Assembly (NCBI GenBank): GCA_031216915.1
Contig: CM062296.1
Span: 452,848,287 to 452,912,286 of the forward strand
Origin: Pictodentalium vernedei
Taxonomy: Eukaryota; Mollusca; Scaphopoda; Dentaliida; Dentaliidae
Length of the DNA: 64,000 nt
Direction: 5' to 3'
Part shown: one piece after another, positions 1 through 11,848 of the stretch
Position numbering within the stretch: position 1 is the first letter of the stretch
How the letters are laid out: every line of letters begins with the position of its first letter
Translations under genes and position numbers: made by a program
The notes under the pieces: generated by a model
Told to the model about the DNA's origin: nothing
What the model saw: only the letters and a program-made list of their open reading frames with translations
Databases searched by the model: none

Positions 1-333
1 CTATTAATAGCATTCATAAGCGACTTGCCCCATCGTCCATGCTGAATAATGACTTTTTCTCAACAGTTTTTCATGTAAGTTTATCGTTGTAAAGTACAAT
101 TATCTAACCAAAGTTTTGACAATTCCATGGTCAAATACTTGTATATTACAGCGATATTCAGAATTTGGTAATAATTGTTTATTATGTGGGTATATTATAT
201 TTTTAATATCTTGGAATGTTCAAAAATTTTACCAAAGTATTTTTTAAGAAACTGGTCAAATATTTGTACGTACCTGCGATATTCGATATTCAAGCCTACT
301 GTATTTTTAAAATACAAAAACCTTATATCGAAA
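1..333. other. AT-rich non-coding flank
   Basis: I see no coding region here. A motif around 129-167 (tggtcaaatacttgta followed by gcgatattca) recurs imperfectly at 254-292, suggesting an old local duplication. The stretch ends where DIRS copy A begins. Confidence 0.5.
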
Positions 334-1204
334 GTTAAAAAATTTATAGTAATTTATATATTTTTTATACTTACCAATGACCCAGACTTAGCTGGTGCTA
401 ACTCTAAAATATTTAGGGCCAAACGCAAATTTTACCCCTCAATCCCCCAAATTTGCATCTAAAACCGAAAATTACATGTCCTATATGGTCCTCCATACTT
501 TTACTCCACTGCGCATCCACAGTGTCAAGGAGGTCTCGAAATTGCCGCCAAAAGTCATTCTTACAACCAGTGCCTGGTAAGCGTTATGTACTCAGCGGGG
601 AGGTATGAGTTCCCAACTCATGGGAGGGCCATCCCCGTCTGGGTCATTGGTAAATATAAAAAATATATAAATTACTATAAATTTTTTAACATTTTTATAC
701 TGTACCAATGACCCAGACTTAGCCGAATAGTAAAAAGGTTGGAGGGCCTAGGACATAATGAAAATCCAATAGACTCAATTACCTATAACAGACCTATCTC
801 CTTAAGGAGAAAAGGAGAGATAGTCTTACGTGTATCTTTCTTATTTGTAACAAAAAAGAAAGACACAATACTATTCTGTAATTGAGCACAACAACATCAA
901 CGATCTCTATAAACGTCTAGTATAACCCTTTATACTAATATTTTTTAAGGAAAGCCAATAAATACGGGAGTCTAAAGAAATGAAACTCTAATATACTCAT
1001 TTAAAAGTGTTCGAGGATTGTATATTAACGCTCAATTAATCACGTGATATATACGAATACTTCACACCAATCAACACTTAAAAAATATTACACAGATGAG
1101 TAAACATAGGCTTAACCCTAAAATCATTTCGGAACGGACACGGAATTACAAAGTCCAAGGGAAGCATTCCCTTGCTTTATACTAGAAAGCAGGTGACCTA
1201 AGGG

Positions 1205-1205
<1 letters not shown>

Positions 1206-1240
<35 letters not shown>

Positions 1241-1241
1241 A
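1206..1241. repeat. poly-C tract in the DIRS 3' UTR
   Basis: A run of about 36 C lies just beyond the recombinase remnant. Copy C has a C-rich tract at the matching place (about 61349-61371) and copy B has a G-rich purine tract (31376-31397, opposite orientation). The tract is therefore an inherited element feature, although the exact length may be a sequencing or assembly artefact. Confidence 0.75.
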
Positions 1242-1339
1242 CTTTCCCTTGCCCTGGATCAAATACTCCAGATCAAAGAGGGCAGCAGCACAGAGTCACT
1301 GCCGGAACCAAAAGCCTATACACACATAGTTGCCACTGT

Positions 1340-4154
1340 TTAGTAGACGACATTCTGAGTAAAAAATAGCGGACCTAAACAATGTAGATCTGCAGAAAAG
1401 GACGCAATATTCTCAGATACAAAATCGTGAAAATGGAGGGCTAACACTAATATGCAGCCCTCATTAAATCTGTAATAACAATAGCTTAAGCCCATGAAGT
1501 AGAAGAACTCTTACTTCATGAGCTTAAAACTAAAACACAGACTGCTGAATGAAGATATAATCATAAGCAGAACTGACTGTAGATTGAATCCATCTGACCA
1601 TAGAATGGACCGAAATGTGGAGGAAGCTTCCACGGCATGTCCCACAACAGACGCCTGAGTAAATTAGTCCACAGTCTTTGTGGAGCTAGAGAAGCTACCA
1701 ACAGAATTTGCATTAAAATAATTACACTAGAGCAATATCTGCTGAATCAACAGCGCAGGAAGATACGCATATCTTATTATTCCATCTAACAAGATCGATA
1801 GAGCGTTTACTGCAAACGCTCGAAGATCCAAACATAATGACACATACGTCTGCACTCTGCAACTGATTGTTGAGATGCGTCGCGAATAAGTCGATCATTG
1901 GCCGCTCGCCTTGGTAGCAATCTGATTGAAAACTTGTTTGTTGAAAGCCGATTCTGGTGGCAACATACGGCCCCTCCACGAAGGGAGTCCGCTAATACAT
2001 TCTGATGACCCGGAATATGACGGACCGATAGGAGAACCTGATGTTCTAGTAGCAACCGAAAGATTCATTCCGTTAACATGAATGACAGGATGGAATGAGT
2101 GCCTCCATAATTCCAAAAATACGCTAATACTGTCGAGTTGTCGGACAGAATTAGCATATGAACATTCTGAATTACGTTATCCAATCAGACCTGTTAACTC
2201 TCCCGGTTTCACCGTGAGTCTCCCGGTTTGAGGCACCAACTCATGCTCTCACGGTCACATCCTATTTTCTCCCGATTTCACACTTTTCAGAAATAGTTGT
2301 CCTGTTCTATTATGAAAATTAAACAAGTTGCATTGTATGCCAAATATATTCTCATACTGTCGCAGTTACGTGAAATAAATCAAAAATATATAAACTCAAA
2401 ATATAAATTAAATAAAAACATAATCTCTCAAGTAAAATAATTAACTTCACTGACCTTTTAACTATTGTTATGGTTCATACCAAATTTATCCGTTTTGTGT
2501 AAAAAAAAATATAATTGAAAGTTTGTTGAAAACTGAAAAAAATCTGTTGTGGGTTATCACAAGAATTAAGTTACCTCCCCTTACTTATATACAAACAGAT
2601 TCAGAACAATCATGTCCAGAATCCAGCAGAGTATTCTGTCTTCATTTTGAACCAACAGGATTATTTTGTTTGTTTTTTTTTTCACAGTGGGAGTTATGAA
2701 TACTGAGGGCACCTTCTCTAATGTGAGTAATACAAAACCCAGTTCAAATATTTTTTTTTAATAAAAAACGAAAACGAAATTACCACAATCACACACAACT
2801 TCATTGTACCGGCAACAACTGGTGTTTTTTTTTTAAACAAAACGATATGTATTGTTAGCATTGAGTAATTTTTATTGTACAATAAAACCTGTCAAAAGAT
2901 AATAAGAATGAATATTTTCTCAGTAAAAATGTACCGACTGAACAAAGAATTTACATGAATAAATGGCATGAATGAAGAAGGAATGCTTGTGTTGCCACTG
3001 TTGGTTCTTGAACGTTTTAGTCCTGGGGCGTTTCGGCCCAAGATGTTTCAGCCTCCATGTTTTGAAGCACCGGGATGGGCTTGCATGAGCAAGGAAAAAT
3101 AGCCGGACTGAGGGGTGGGGGGGGGGGGGGGGGGGGGGGTAGTGGGTGGGTACAGGCAAAGGCTAGATAGGCATCCACTCACATAAAATTTGTGTGTGTC
3201 GTGGGGGGGGGGAGGGGGTCATTGTCCCTGGGGCGGGGGGGGGGGGGGGGGGGGGGCTTGGACCAGTGATATCCATATTTGTATGCTTTTACTGACAAAT
3301 ACAGTTAAAAGTGTTAAAATAAATTATTAAAATGAAATCTATAATGCATTTGGGTTGGGGGCGGGGGGGGGGGGCGGGTGCCCGGATGGGACTATGGGAC
3401 GCATAACAAGGAAAATATTGATGCATTGGCCGCGCGCAAAAATCTCACTGACAAGCATCCAAATCTCACTGAGAGCTCATCAAATTCTCACTGACAGTCA
3501 CCTTTAGAGGTTAACAGGTCTGTATCCAATAACGTAGCGCAAGCCAAAATGACATCATACTTGATGTTTGAGTGCTTGATAAGGAACTACGGAATCAAAA
3601 GATCCTGGCACTTCAATCCGTTGGGCCCAATGAAATGATCCAACCTGTTTTACTGGCATCCGTCAAGACTGTAAAACTCGGATCCGGCAATTGCAGTGGA
3701 ACTACCTGAATTAACTTGCCCAAGTCTGAATCTCTTATTCACTTGATTTGATAAGATGTCCGTATCAAGCGAAAGAATCTTCACCCTCCAATTCTGAATT
3801 AAAGAAATTTGGAGAGGAGCAATGCGTAACCGCCCCATCGGAATAAAATCGCGACAGTTCCGCCCAAACGTATCAGTCTCATAAGATCTTTTGTCTAAGC
3901 GAAGATAATAGTGAGCATAACAACTGAATAATTTCGTTCTGGGTAACGGCAGACGAACGAAAAAGTTGTGCGTTACGAAGCTCATCCCCCGGTGGGTGAA
4001 TGACTTGGATGATACCAGATCCGACTTCTCGTTTACTTAAGAAACCGAGACGTCGGAGCAATAGAAGCAGAGTTTGCACATAGTTCTGAAGAGGTAACTC
4101 ATTGCCGTACCTGTATGAATGTCGTCCAGGTGGGCCGACGTTATCGCAGACCAA
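1340..4154 (-). pseudogene. DIRS RT/RNase H and recombinase remnant, copy A
   Basis: Broken frames on the minus strand match copy C piece by piece. 3879-4154 matches the RT segment around LLLLLRRLGF. 3650-3985 matches the RT-to-RNase H linker around PMGRLR. 1722-2116 matches the HIPGHxNVLADSL end of RNase H and the DLFATHLNNQLQ tail. The recombinase core is missing: sequence matching copy C 61467-61758 abuts sequence matching copy C 62588 at about position 1618, a deletion of roughly 830 bp. The RT catalytic block upstream of 4154 is also lost. A hAT splits the remnant. I see no usable start or full frame. Confidence 0.75.
2186..3522. mobile_element. Non-autonomous hAT element inside DIRS copy A
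   Basis: The terminal inverted repeats are cagacctgttaac on both ends, flanked by an 8-bp direct repeat tatccaat at 2178-2185 and 3523-3530. An 8-bp duplication with a CAG-type terminus is the hAT signature. Without the insert the DIRS sequence reads through and matches copy C near 63150. The interior has several poly-G tracts (3117-3139, 3203-3260, 3363-3374) and no transposase frame, so the 1.34-kb element would depend on an enzyme made elsewhere. The subterminal stretch 3445-3500 repeats a tctcactga motif. Confidence 0.85.
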
Positions 4155-4726
4155 ATAAGTGCCTGTCCTACTCTTCTCTGCTGAATGTGCTATATGGAAG
4201 CGAATTTTAATAGCAGAGAGTCAAAAGCTTTCTTAGTTAACTGATCATAGACTGTGGAAAGCTTGCCGTCAAAGAAAACTCTCCGGAGACCAGAGCGACT
4301 CTGAGAGAGTTTTTCACCTTACTATCTGCACGCGTGGATGTAGCCAGGGCCGCGTCACGTCTAACCAACTCCATATTGCCACTAAAGGACTGAGTTTTAC
4401 GTGAGGCCCTTGAAAGAACTCTTAAGGATATTATCCTAGAATTATTTTCCCTATGAGACATAATGGTAATGTTCTGGTAAGGCAATCTGCATATGATGAT
4501 GCGTCTAAGCTGACCCTGCTAGACGATATTATTATTTCCAACATCATGGTTGGAATTGACATAGACGACAGTAAAAAACAATACTAGGTCCTGCCCTGGT
4601 CGTCTAGATGCAGAGAACTCTCAGAATGCTCTGTCCTGCCGTTTCAAAATATTCGTTGAATTGATGAAAGGCAGATGTAGAGCATATTGCCGATAAGAAA
4701 CCTGACCTGCCCATTTAGGTAGCAAG

Positions 4727-6540
4727 TTAAATAAATATAGCGTCGTTCAACAGATCAAATGTCCGTGAGACATATCGGAAAGTGAGGGATGATGTCCCTA
4801 AACCGATTAAGAATTCTGTGTCCAGTGGCGCTATCAGTCTCTTATCCAGCAACGCAGCATTTTGGTCCGAAGGAACAACGTCAGGTGATAATGCCGGATG
4901 CACTCTACGGCAATTATGTTGTTCCGAAAAGGGAAAATACAACTCATCCGTATCCCTTTTGCCATCCTGTCGGACCACTTGTAATTCGTCCGTGCCTGAA
5001 CCTGCAGCGGAACGTACCAACCCAGCTTCCTCGGATAATTCCTGATCCGACAGAGTTACTGTCGGTTGCTGGGATACTGCGATAATTTGTGCTATCTGCG
5101 ATAGCATGTCTGTAACAGAGGCCTGTGGAGCTGCGGTCTTATAGGATTTAGCCGCTGGAAGCTCCTTGGACGTTCACTCCTGCATACATCTAATATGCGA
5201 ACGTCCGGAGTATGAAGGCCTTGTATCCTTGGCTACCGGATGGCGTGACCTGGTCGCCATAGAATCCCTGGTCGGTGATGTTGGTTGAATATCACAGGTC
5301 ACATAGCCAAGGTGCGGTCGCGTATGCTGCCGTGAAGATGAGGAAGCCAAAAGAGCAGTCTCTCCGGACTGTCTATATAATGGAGCGCCCCAAGCGGTGA
5401 ACGTATGCTCCGACTGAGGAACGTTTTGTATCACAACATCTGGGCCCAGATGTTGTAATACGAGAGAGGAACCTCTCTCGCTCGCAGCCCGGATGGACCT
5501 GGACGAGCTAGGAACCGGACTAATAGGCTTCCTCCGTACCTTCCTCGTATCCGTCGTCACTGGGTGTGCACATTGTATTTTATAGTGCTCGCATCACCCA
5601 AATCTCCTTCCTCGACCGCAACGGACGAACCCGGGTGCTGAGCCATTCGGTGAATGGTCGCGACACCGGGCGAGCTAGCAGACGCCAATGCCGTTGATCC
5701 TGCTTGGGACGTCTTAGGCAATTGACGTATCTGCATGAGCACTTTACCGCTAGTTCTTCATTTGACTGTGACAACAGAAGCACACTTACGAAGACATCAC
5801 GGTAACAATACCTAGTTCATGTTACCCTATGAGACATGTGGAGCTGCGGTCCTACGTGAAATATCCGCTGGAAGCTCCCAGGACGTTCATTCCTGCATTT
5901 ATATAATATGCAAACGTCCCAACTGGAAAGGTCTCGTATCCTTGGCTAGCAGAAGGAGTGACCTGGTCGACGTGTATTCCTTGGTCGGCGAAGCAGGAGC
6001 ACCGGGGACGTTCAATCCTGCATTTATATAATATGCGAACGTCCCCTGGAAATCTGTGGTCACATAGCAAAGGTGCGGTTGTGTGTGTTGATGAGGATGA
6101 GGAAGCCAATATAACAGCCGCGTTGGACTGTCATGCGACAGAGCATCCCAAGCAGGAGGAGTGGACGTAAGCTCCGACTAAGTGAACAACATACAACATC
6201 GCGGCCCAGATGTTGATGCAAGAGAAAGGGGGCCTCTCTCGATCGCTGTCCGGGGGACCTGGACGAGCTAGCTACCGGACTGACAGGCTTCCTCCGTACT
6301 ATCCTCGGATCCGTCGTTGCTGGGTGTGCACATCTGAAGTTTTATAGTGCTCGCATCACCCAATCTGCTTCCCTGGATCGCAACGGACTAACCCGGGTGC
6401 TGTACCATTCTTTCCTGGTGAATGAACGTGACACCGGGCGGACTAGCGAGAGATCAATTGCTTTCGATCTTACTAGGGAACTCTTCAGCAATTGTCGTAA
6501 TACCTTGAGCACTTCCCGCTAGCCCTAATAATGCAACGAC
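4727..6540 (-). pseudogene. Gag-like region of DIRS copy A, internally duplicated
   Basis: Minus-strand frames 4727-5107, 5174-5560 and 5557-5742 resemble frames of copy B at 26690-28630. Shared phrases are PLYRQS, SSSRQ-TRPHLG and SGRSH. The position upstream of RT suggests the Gag-like ORF of DIRS elements, but no zinc knuckle is visible. The region is tandemly duplicated: about 5116-5815 is repeated imperfectly at 5826-6540 (for example gtggagctgcggtc at about 5126 and 5836). Stops and shifts break both units. Function is inferred only from position and conservation. Confidence 0.6.
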
Positions 6541-7550
6541 GGAGACACACTTATTGAAGACAATACGGAAACATCACTCTGAATTCTGAAAAAGAAAGTG
6601 ATAATATATAGTGACCCTACGGAGAGAGGACCGTAATGGACCCCTCACCACGACTAAAATACCGTGACACACGTCTCCAACATTGTCATATCAATCAACA
6701 CACACAGAGCAAGAATTAATGCGACTACATTGACTATAAGAAACGCAATGAACATGTGAATTAGAGGAAGATATCCTCACATTATGAATGAAGAATATTT
6801 CAAAAGAAAATAATTTTCCAAAAAAAAATTTTTCAAAATTTTTTAGAAGAGCCCAAGTTCACAACGGGAACCTTGAGCCCAAAGGATCCCAAAAAGCCTA
6901 AGTGTGTACAAAAATTTGTAATCATTTTTAAAAATTAATGTAACACTTACAGACAATATTAATGTATCTTGCTATGAACTAAATTAATCAGAAGACAAGT
7001 AATCACTGTCAGAAGTAACAGTTGTCAACACAAGCAAAAGTGTCAACAAACCGGAAACATGACTCCAGGCACTGAATCAAACATAGCCCGAAATCAGTTA
7101 CCAATTTAAACACTATCTGATGCAAAATAGAGGCTTCCAGAGAAGAAACTGTAGAACATCAGATGGTTGATGCAGACCAAAATGCCTAAACACCCCTAGG
7201 GTGAGGACGTAAACATGGGGAAAAAACAGAAAATAATTCTGTTACCAAACCAAAACTCCCAAGAAATTTTAGTAATAAACATTACAAAAAATAAGTCAAA
7301 AGCATGGGAGAATAGCTAGGGGGAATAAAGGAAAGGGAGAGAGGAAACACTGATTAAACAATGGAACATTCATAGCAAGAATGACCACAACAAGGTCATG
7401 CCTCGGAAATAGGTAACATGAAATAATTTCATAAAAAAATTATAAGTCACAGCCCTGAACATTTGTTTCCACTGTTTTTTCCTCTCCACCTTCTATTTCC
7501 ACCATATATCCACCATTTCTAAGTCTGGATCATTGGTACAGTATAAAAAT

Positions 7551-8644
7551 ATTAAATACTGTGAAGGCCTACCAAAATTCCATTGGGAAAGGGGACCGAT
7601 ATTCAGCCCCTGTAGACACCCAAAAGAATCCCTGTTACCGCAAAAGCAAAGTTTCAGCTAAAGAACCTTCAGGTTAACTATGCTTCCTACGCTTTTTCAA
7701 ATAATTTGCAAAACACTATTTGGAAACTCAACTCCACTCTATGCAAAGCTGTAGATAAGTAGTTTTTTATGGTGAAGAATCGAAACAATTAGCATGTTTG
7801 GCAGGCATCAATTCACTTTTGCCCAACATATTGATCTGTAGAATTTCTTGAAATGCAATGCACAGTACTGATTACATGAGTGGACAGGGACAGGCAATTG
7901 ATCATCACTGAGTCTCGATCTGGCCAAAATTCCTCTGTTGACTATTCTGCTCATACATATAACACTGCAGAATCTCTCCTGTCTAAAAAAGATGCAAAAA
8001 CATTGCATCTCGGTTGCTACAATACTCTGATCACAAAAGAGGTCTCTTTCGTAAGACAGTACACGAGGGTGGAGTACGGGGGACTAGAATCAATGGCCAC
8101 AGGTAGGAGTTTTTTACTGTATTTTCAGGGGCACTGAAGGGGCATGTGAAATACAGGAAAAACCTCACCAAGGCTCATTGATTCCTGTCCCCATACTCTA
8201 TCTTTCCCTCAGGCCCCACAAAACCAAACTTCAAATTGCTATCTGACACAATCTGGGTGCCTTTAAGACCACCTCAGGCACTGTAGAAACGCTCAGATAT
8301 CACCCCTATGATGTCCAAATTATCCAAATATGAATTTTTTTTTCCTGGGGCAGGGCCCACAGATCTCAAACCAATGGGTGGATGACACACCCTCCCATAC
8401 TCACACCCCTGGGTCAGGCCTACGATCTTCAGGAGATGCCAAAGGCATCTTGACCTTGGATTCCCAAATCTTACTTGCCCCCCACCTCCCCATGTGATGC
8501 TGTAAAACCCCATGTGATTTAATGTGGGGTACGTTTTGAAATTTTATATTTGTACTGGACGGGCTTTTTCAGAGGTCTCATCATTCTTTTCTTGATATAA
8601 ACTCGTTCATCAATAGTTTCTGGTCGAAACGTAGCTTTTGAGGA
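7551..8644. other. Non-coding stretch
   Basis: This lies between DIRS copy A and the Tc1 remnant. The short frames here (7808-8008 minus, 7880-8137 plus, 8274-8513 minus) overlap, show no family motif, and look like chance ORFs. Confidence 0.5.
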
Positions 8645-9629
8645 ATGCGAAGACTGACACGAGACAAATGTTTATGTGCCATTGGCATGTGGCAATGGAC
8701 AGACTTCAGTGGCTCAACTTCTCAACGTTACTCAATCGGTGATTAGCAGGTTGTGGTCACGTTACCGTCAGACAGGAAATATTGATGACAGACATCGGGC
8801 AGGTCATCCAAGGGCGACAACTGCTAACAAGGATCATTTCATCCGATCCACAGCATTACGTAACCGCCATCAAAGAGCCTCAAAAAATGGACAGCAGCTG
8901 CACCGAGTGACAGATGTGCGAGTCAATGGTCAGACTATCCAAAATCGCCTTCACAGCTGGAATTGATACGCTCAACCGACCTCGAATAATTCCACGTTTG
9001 ACTGAATGTCACATTGCAGCAAGTCGTAATTGGTGTGGAGCAAGTCAGCGCTGGAACAATCGTCGGTGGAGCAACATCATGTTTTCTGATGAATCGAGGT
9101 TCACTCTCAACTTTCATGACAGGCGAAACAGAGTGTGGCGGCAGCAGAACGACACCATGATGTAATGGTTAGGCAGCGCGTTCGTTTTGGTGGTGGATCG
9201 GTTATGGTGTGGGGAGGTATAACCATGACAAGCAGAACAGCACTACATGTCATACAAGGGCGTGTCACAGGGCAGTACTACCGTGACATGTTAGCAGCTC
9301 ATGTGGTGCCATTTGTGGGACATTACGGCCGTCGATTCATTTTCCAAGATGACAATGCAAGAGCACACAGGGCCCGTGTCACTACAGAGTTCCTCCAGGA
9401 GCAGAACATCACTACACTGCCTTGGCCAGCACTAAGTCCAGACCTTTCACCAATCGAGCACCTCTGGGATATGCTTAGCAGGTGCCTGTGCCAATGCGAA
9501 CAGCCCCCTAGCAATGTCCAGGAGCTTGCCGCTGCACTGCAGGAAGAATGGAATAACATCAGTCAAGCTGATATTGGACGTTTGGTGAGGAGTATGCTAC
9601 ATCGGATCCATGCTTGTCTCATGAACTGA
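8645..9629 (+). pseudogene. Tc1-like transposase (DD34E), broken by frameshifts
   Basis: The family carries out cut-and-paste transposition in the nucleus. The start at 8645 opens with MRRLTRDK, a common Tc1 beginning. The N-terminal helix-turn-helix (NVTQSVISRLWSRYRQTG) is in another frame, followed by the linker RHRAGHPRATT. The catalytic part shows FSDESRF (first Asp), QDDNARAHRA (second Asp) and SPIEHLWD (Glu), with 34 residues between the last two, so the class is DD34E. At least three frame changes are needed (near 8680, 8950 and 9150), so the gene is dead. The last frame, 9135-9629, is the longest piece. I could not identify the left terminal repeat upstream of 8645. Confidence 0.9.
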
Positions 9630-10756
9630 GGAGGATTTACAAGATATTGAGGTCTTAGACTGAATGTGGTAAATTCTCTGACTGAACGTCCATGTCTTCA
9701 CCAGCTCACTGCGTGGAATGTGTGCTTGTCAGGCACCCAACTATCACTGAAATCATTCACCAGATATCACACTGCAATGTATCAACTGTCTTTTTGATGA
9801 AAATATAAATATATTTCTTCATATATCTCACTTTTATCACATATCCCATACTTTTTTGAATAGTATACAAAGGTAATAGTTGCAAAGGGGAGGTGTTTTG
9901 GCTGAAAATACTGGGTGCGACGTATACATGGTAGCCACTTATACACTGTCATATATGGAAAAAATCGCTTTTGGATTTCCCCCGTTCTGCTGACGTTCGC
10001 TGCAATTTTCAAAATGAGATTGCAAGGGGGTCATTGTAAATTTCAAAGTTTAACGGCAAAGTATGCAAAAACTGTATGGCCAGTTTTTTTACGTCTGTTG
10101 GTTTGGTTTTTCCGTTTGAAGGAAAAACCGAAACTGAACCAGAAAACCTCCATGCTCTAATTATGAGAGAGTAGAACAAACACTCAACAAAAATCATGAA
10201 AATCTGAGATATCAATGACATCTGGGAGACATAATTTATTGTCATACTGCAAAGAAAAATGTCACGGCACAATGAGTCACCTAGCCAGGGTACATAGAGC
10301 TATGTTCAGTTTTTGCCAGGGTGCATAAAATCATTTGATGTTCTACATTGTCAATCGTAAGATGCCAAACATATAAATTCCGCTTGAAAATTGAACCAAG
10401 AAGATTACATCTAAAAATAAAGGTATGTGCTGTTTGAAATGTACACAATCAAGTATACACGAATAGATTTGGGAACCATACAGCCTGAAATTAGTGCTAG
10501 CTAACACAAAATATAATAATTAAAACTCGGCAGCTGAAATGTTCCGTGAAAATTTGACAGACTAAAACCAGACACCATCATTGAAAGTTATTCAAAAGAG
10601 TGTCTTGACTATACTTCATTATTTTCACTGGACAGGTATAGTCAACCGATAGTCACAGAGTCATTTTCACTGTAATGCCAAGTAGGATGAGATTAGCCCA
10701 TCTATCTACCTGTCGACTCAAACGATGCAACAGATAAATAACTTGGAAAAAACACC

Positions 10757-10841
10757 GAGTTCGCCAGTGAAAAGCAATCTGTTTCGATAGTGTCCTATAC
10801 AAACAATGTCAATGCAGATTGCTTTTTCACTGGTGAACTCT
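10757..10841. repeat. Inverted repeat with 25-bp arms
   Basis: The arm gagttcgccagtgaaaagca is mirrored after about 35 bp by tgctttttcactggtgaactc. The resulting hairpin suggests a small foldback element. No coding content. Confidence 0.6.
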
Positions 10842-10977
10842 ACATGAGCAAGTACTCAATGCACGAGATCTAATATATTCATATTTGTGGTGTAAGGCTG
10901 AATCGGTTATGGGATTTTCATAACCGGTTAACTGCTTTTGATATACTTCCCCTGCGACTATTACCTCCCCTGTGACT

Positions 10978-11819
10978 AGAGAAGGCACGGTTTATCGATA
11001 AACCGATACATACCAGTATTCAAACCAGTATCGATTGAATACCGGTGTAATTGCAAAAATATCGGTTTATCGTCTTTATTTATTTGCCCACAGTTTAATT
11101 TTCAAGATGTCTTGAGTTTTTTAACTGAAGTCCTGAAAGAATAATATTATCCCTGTGCCTAACGAATTGGCCGCATTGTCCCGAGTAATACACTAACTGT
11201 ACAGTTGAACAAATATTATTTTTCAAAATATTTCAACAAAACCATATCATGTGACCCCTCATTGGAACGAGCTCGATGAGCTCGTTCCAATGAGGGGTCA
11301 CTTGATATGGTTTTGTTGAAAATGTTTTGAAAAATTTGATAAACTAATATTTAACCCTTTACCCAACGAATCGGCCGCATCCGCCCGCGTAATATGCAAA
11401 TTCAGCAGTTGAAGAAATATTATTTTTCAAAAAATGTCAACAAAACCATATTATGTGACCTCTCGTTGGAACGAGCTCGTCGAACTCATTCCAATGAGGG
11501 GTCACATGATATGGTTTTGTTGACATTTTTTTTAAAATTTGAAAAAATTATATTTAAAATAATAAATTTTGATATCGTCTGTGTTGGGTAAAGGGATAAA
11601 AAAATAAATTTTAATATCGTTTGCATCGGGGAAAGAGTCATTCGAACTGCATCATCAAGGCATGCTGATCTGTTCCGACTGTGAAGGATCAAATCCCGAT
11701 TATGGTACATATATATATGTATGGTCAGATATCTGAACAGTCTTTCGATATACCGGTATACCGCGATATTTTTTTGAATACCGATACGGTATTCAGTTTC
11801 AAATAGTGTGCAGCCCTAC
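10978..11819. mobile_element. hAT-like non-autonomous element
   Basis: The right end reads gtgtgcagccctac, a CAGGGCTGCACA-type terminus in reverse. The left end, agagaaggcacgg, matches it only weakly. Candidate 8-bp duplications are ctgtgact (10970-10977) and ctgcgact (11820-11827), one mismatch. Subterminal cggtttatcgata and ataccggtat motifs near both ends are typical of hAT ends. Two palindromic MITEs sit inside. No transposase is encoded. Confidence 0.5.
11148..11640. mobile_element. Two tandem palindromic MITEs
   Basis: Each unit is bounded by a ccctttacccaacg-type motif and has a long central hairpin. In the first unit the arms run about 11228-11273 and 11276-11321, meeting at gagctcgatgagctc, with gacccctcattggaac in the arm. 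The second unit's hairpin is at about 11430-11527. Related copies occur at 18305-18425 (partial), 18845-19022 and 51832-52079. Confidence 0.75.
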
Positions 11820-11848
11820 CTGCGACTATTACCTTTGTATACTATCCA

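Larger units (their letters stand above)
334..7550 (-). mobile_element. DIRS-like retrotransposon, copy A (decayed)
   Basis: This is a tyrosine-recombinase retrotransposon read on the minus strand. Its 3' end (334-690) is a block with inverted 50-bp edges carrying ccaatgacccagac, and the same block ends copies B and C. The 5' end lies near 7521-7550, where the complement of the terminal motif (cattggtacagtataaa) appears. A further complementary copy at 691-723 next to the 3' block fits the internal complementary region known for DIRS1-like elements. Order on the minus strand is gag-like region (about 7300-4700), RT/RNase H remnant, recombinase remnant, 3' UTR with a long C tract. It is interrupted by a hAT (2186-3522). 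All frames are broken, so it is not autonomous. Confidence 0.8.
9857..11848. mobile_element. TIR element with a split right end
   Basis: The left edge reads tatacaaaggtaatagt followed by gcaaagggga. Its inverted counterpart is split: cttcccctgcgactattacc lies at 10947-10967, and ctattacctttgtatac at 11826-11842 after an inserted hAT-like element. Without the insert the element would be about 1.1 kb, bounded by tata. The interior has no transposase frame, so it is probably non-autonomous. I cannot assign a superfamily. Confidence 0.6.

Noticed and set aside
334..690. A free-standing MITE with 50-bp inverted ends
   Set aside because: The same block ends DIRS copies B and C next to the complementary region, so it is part of the DIRS element.
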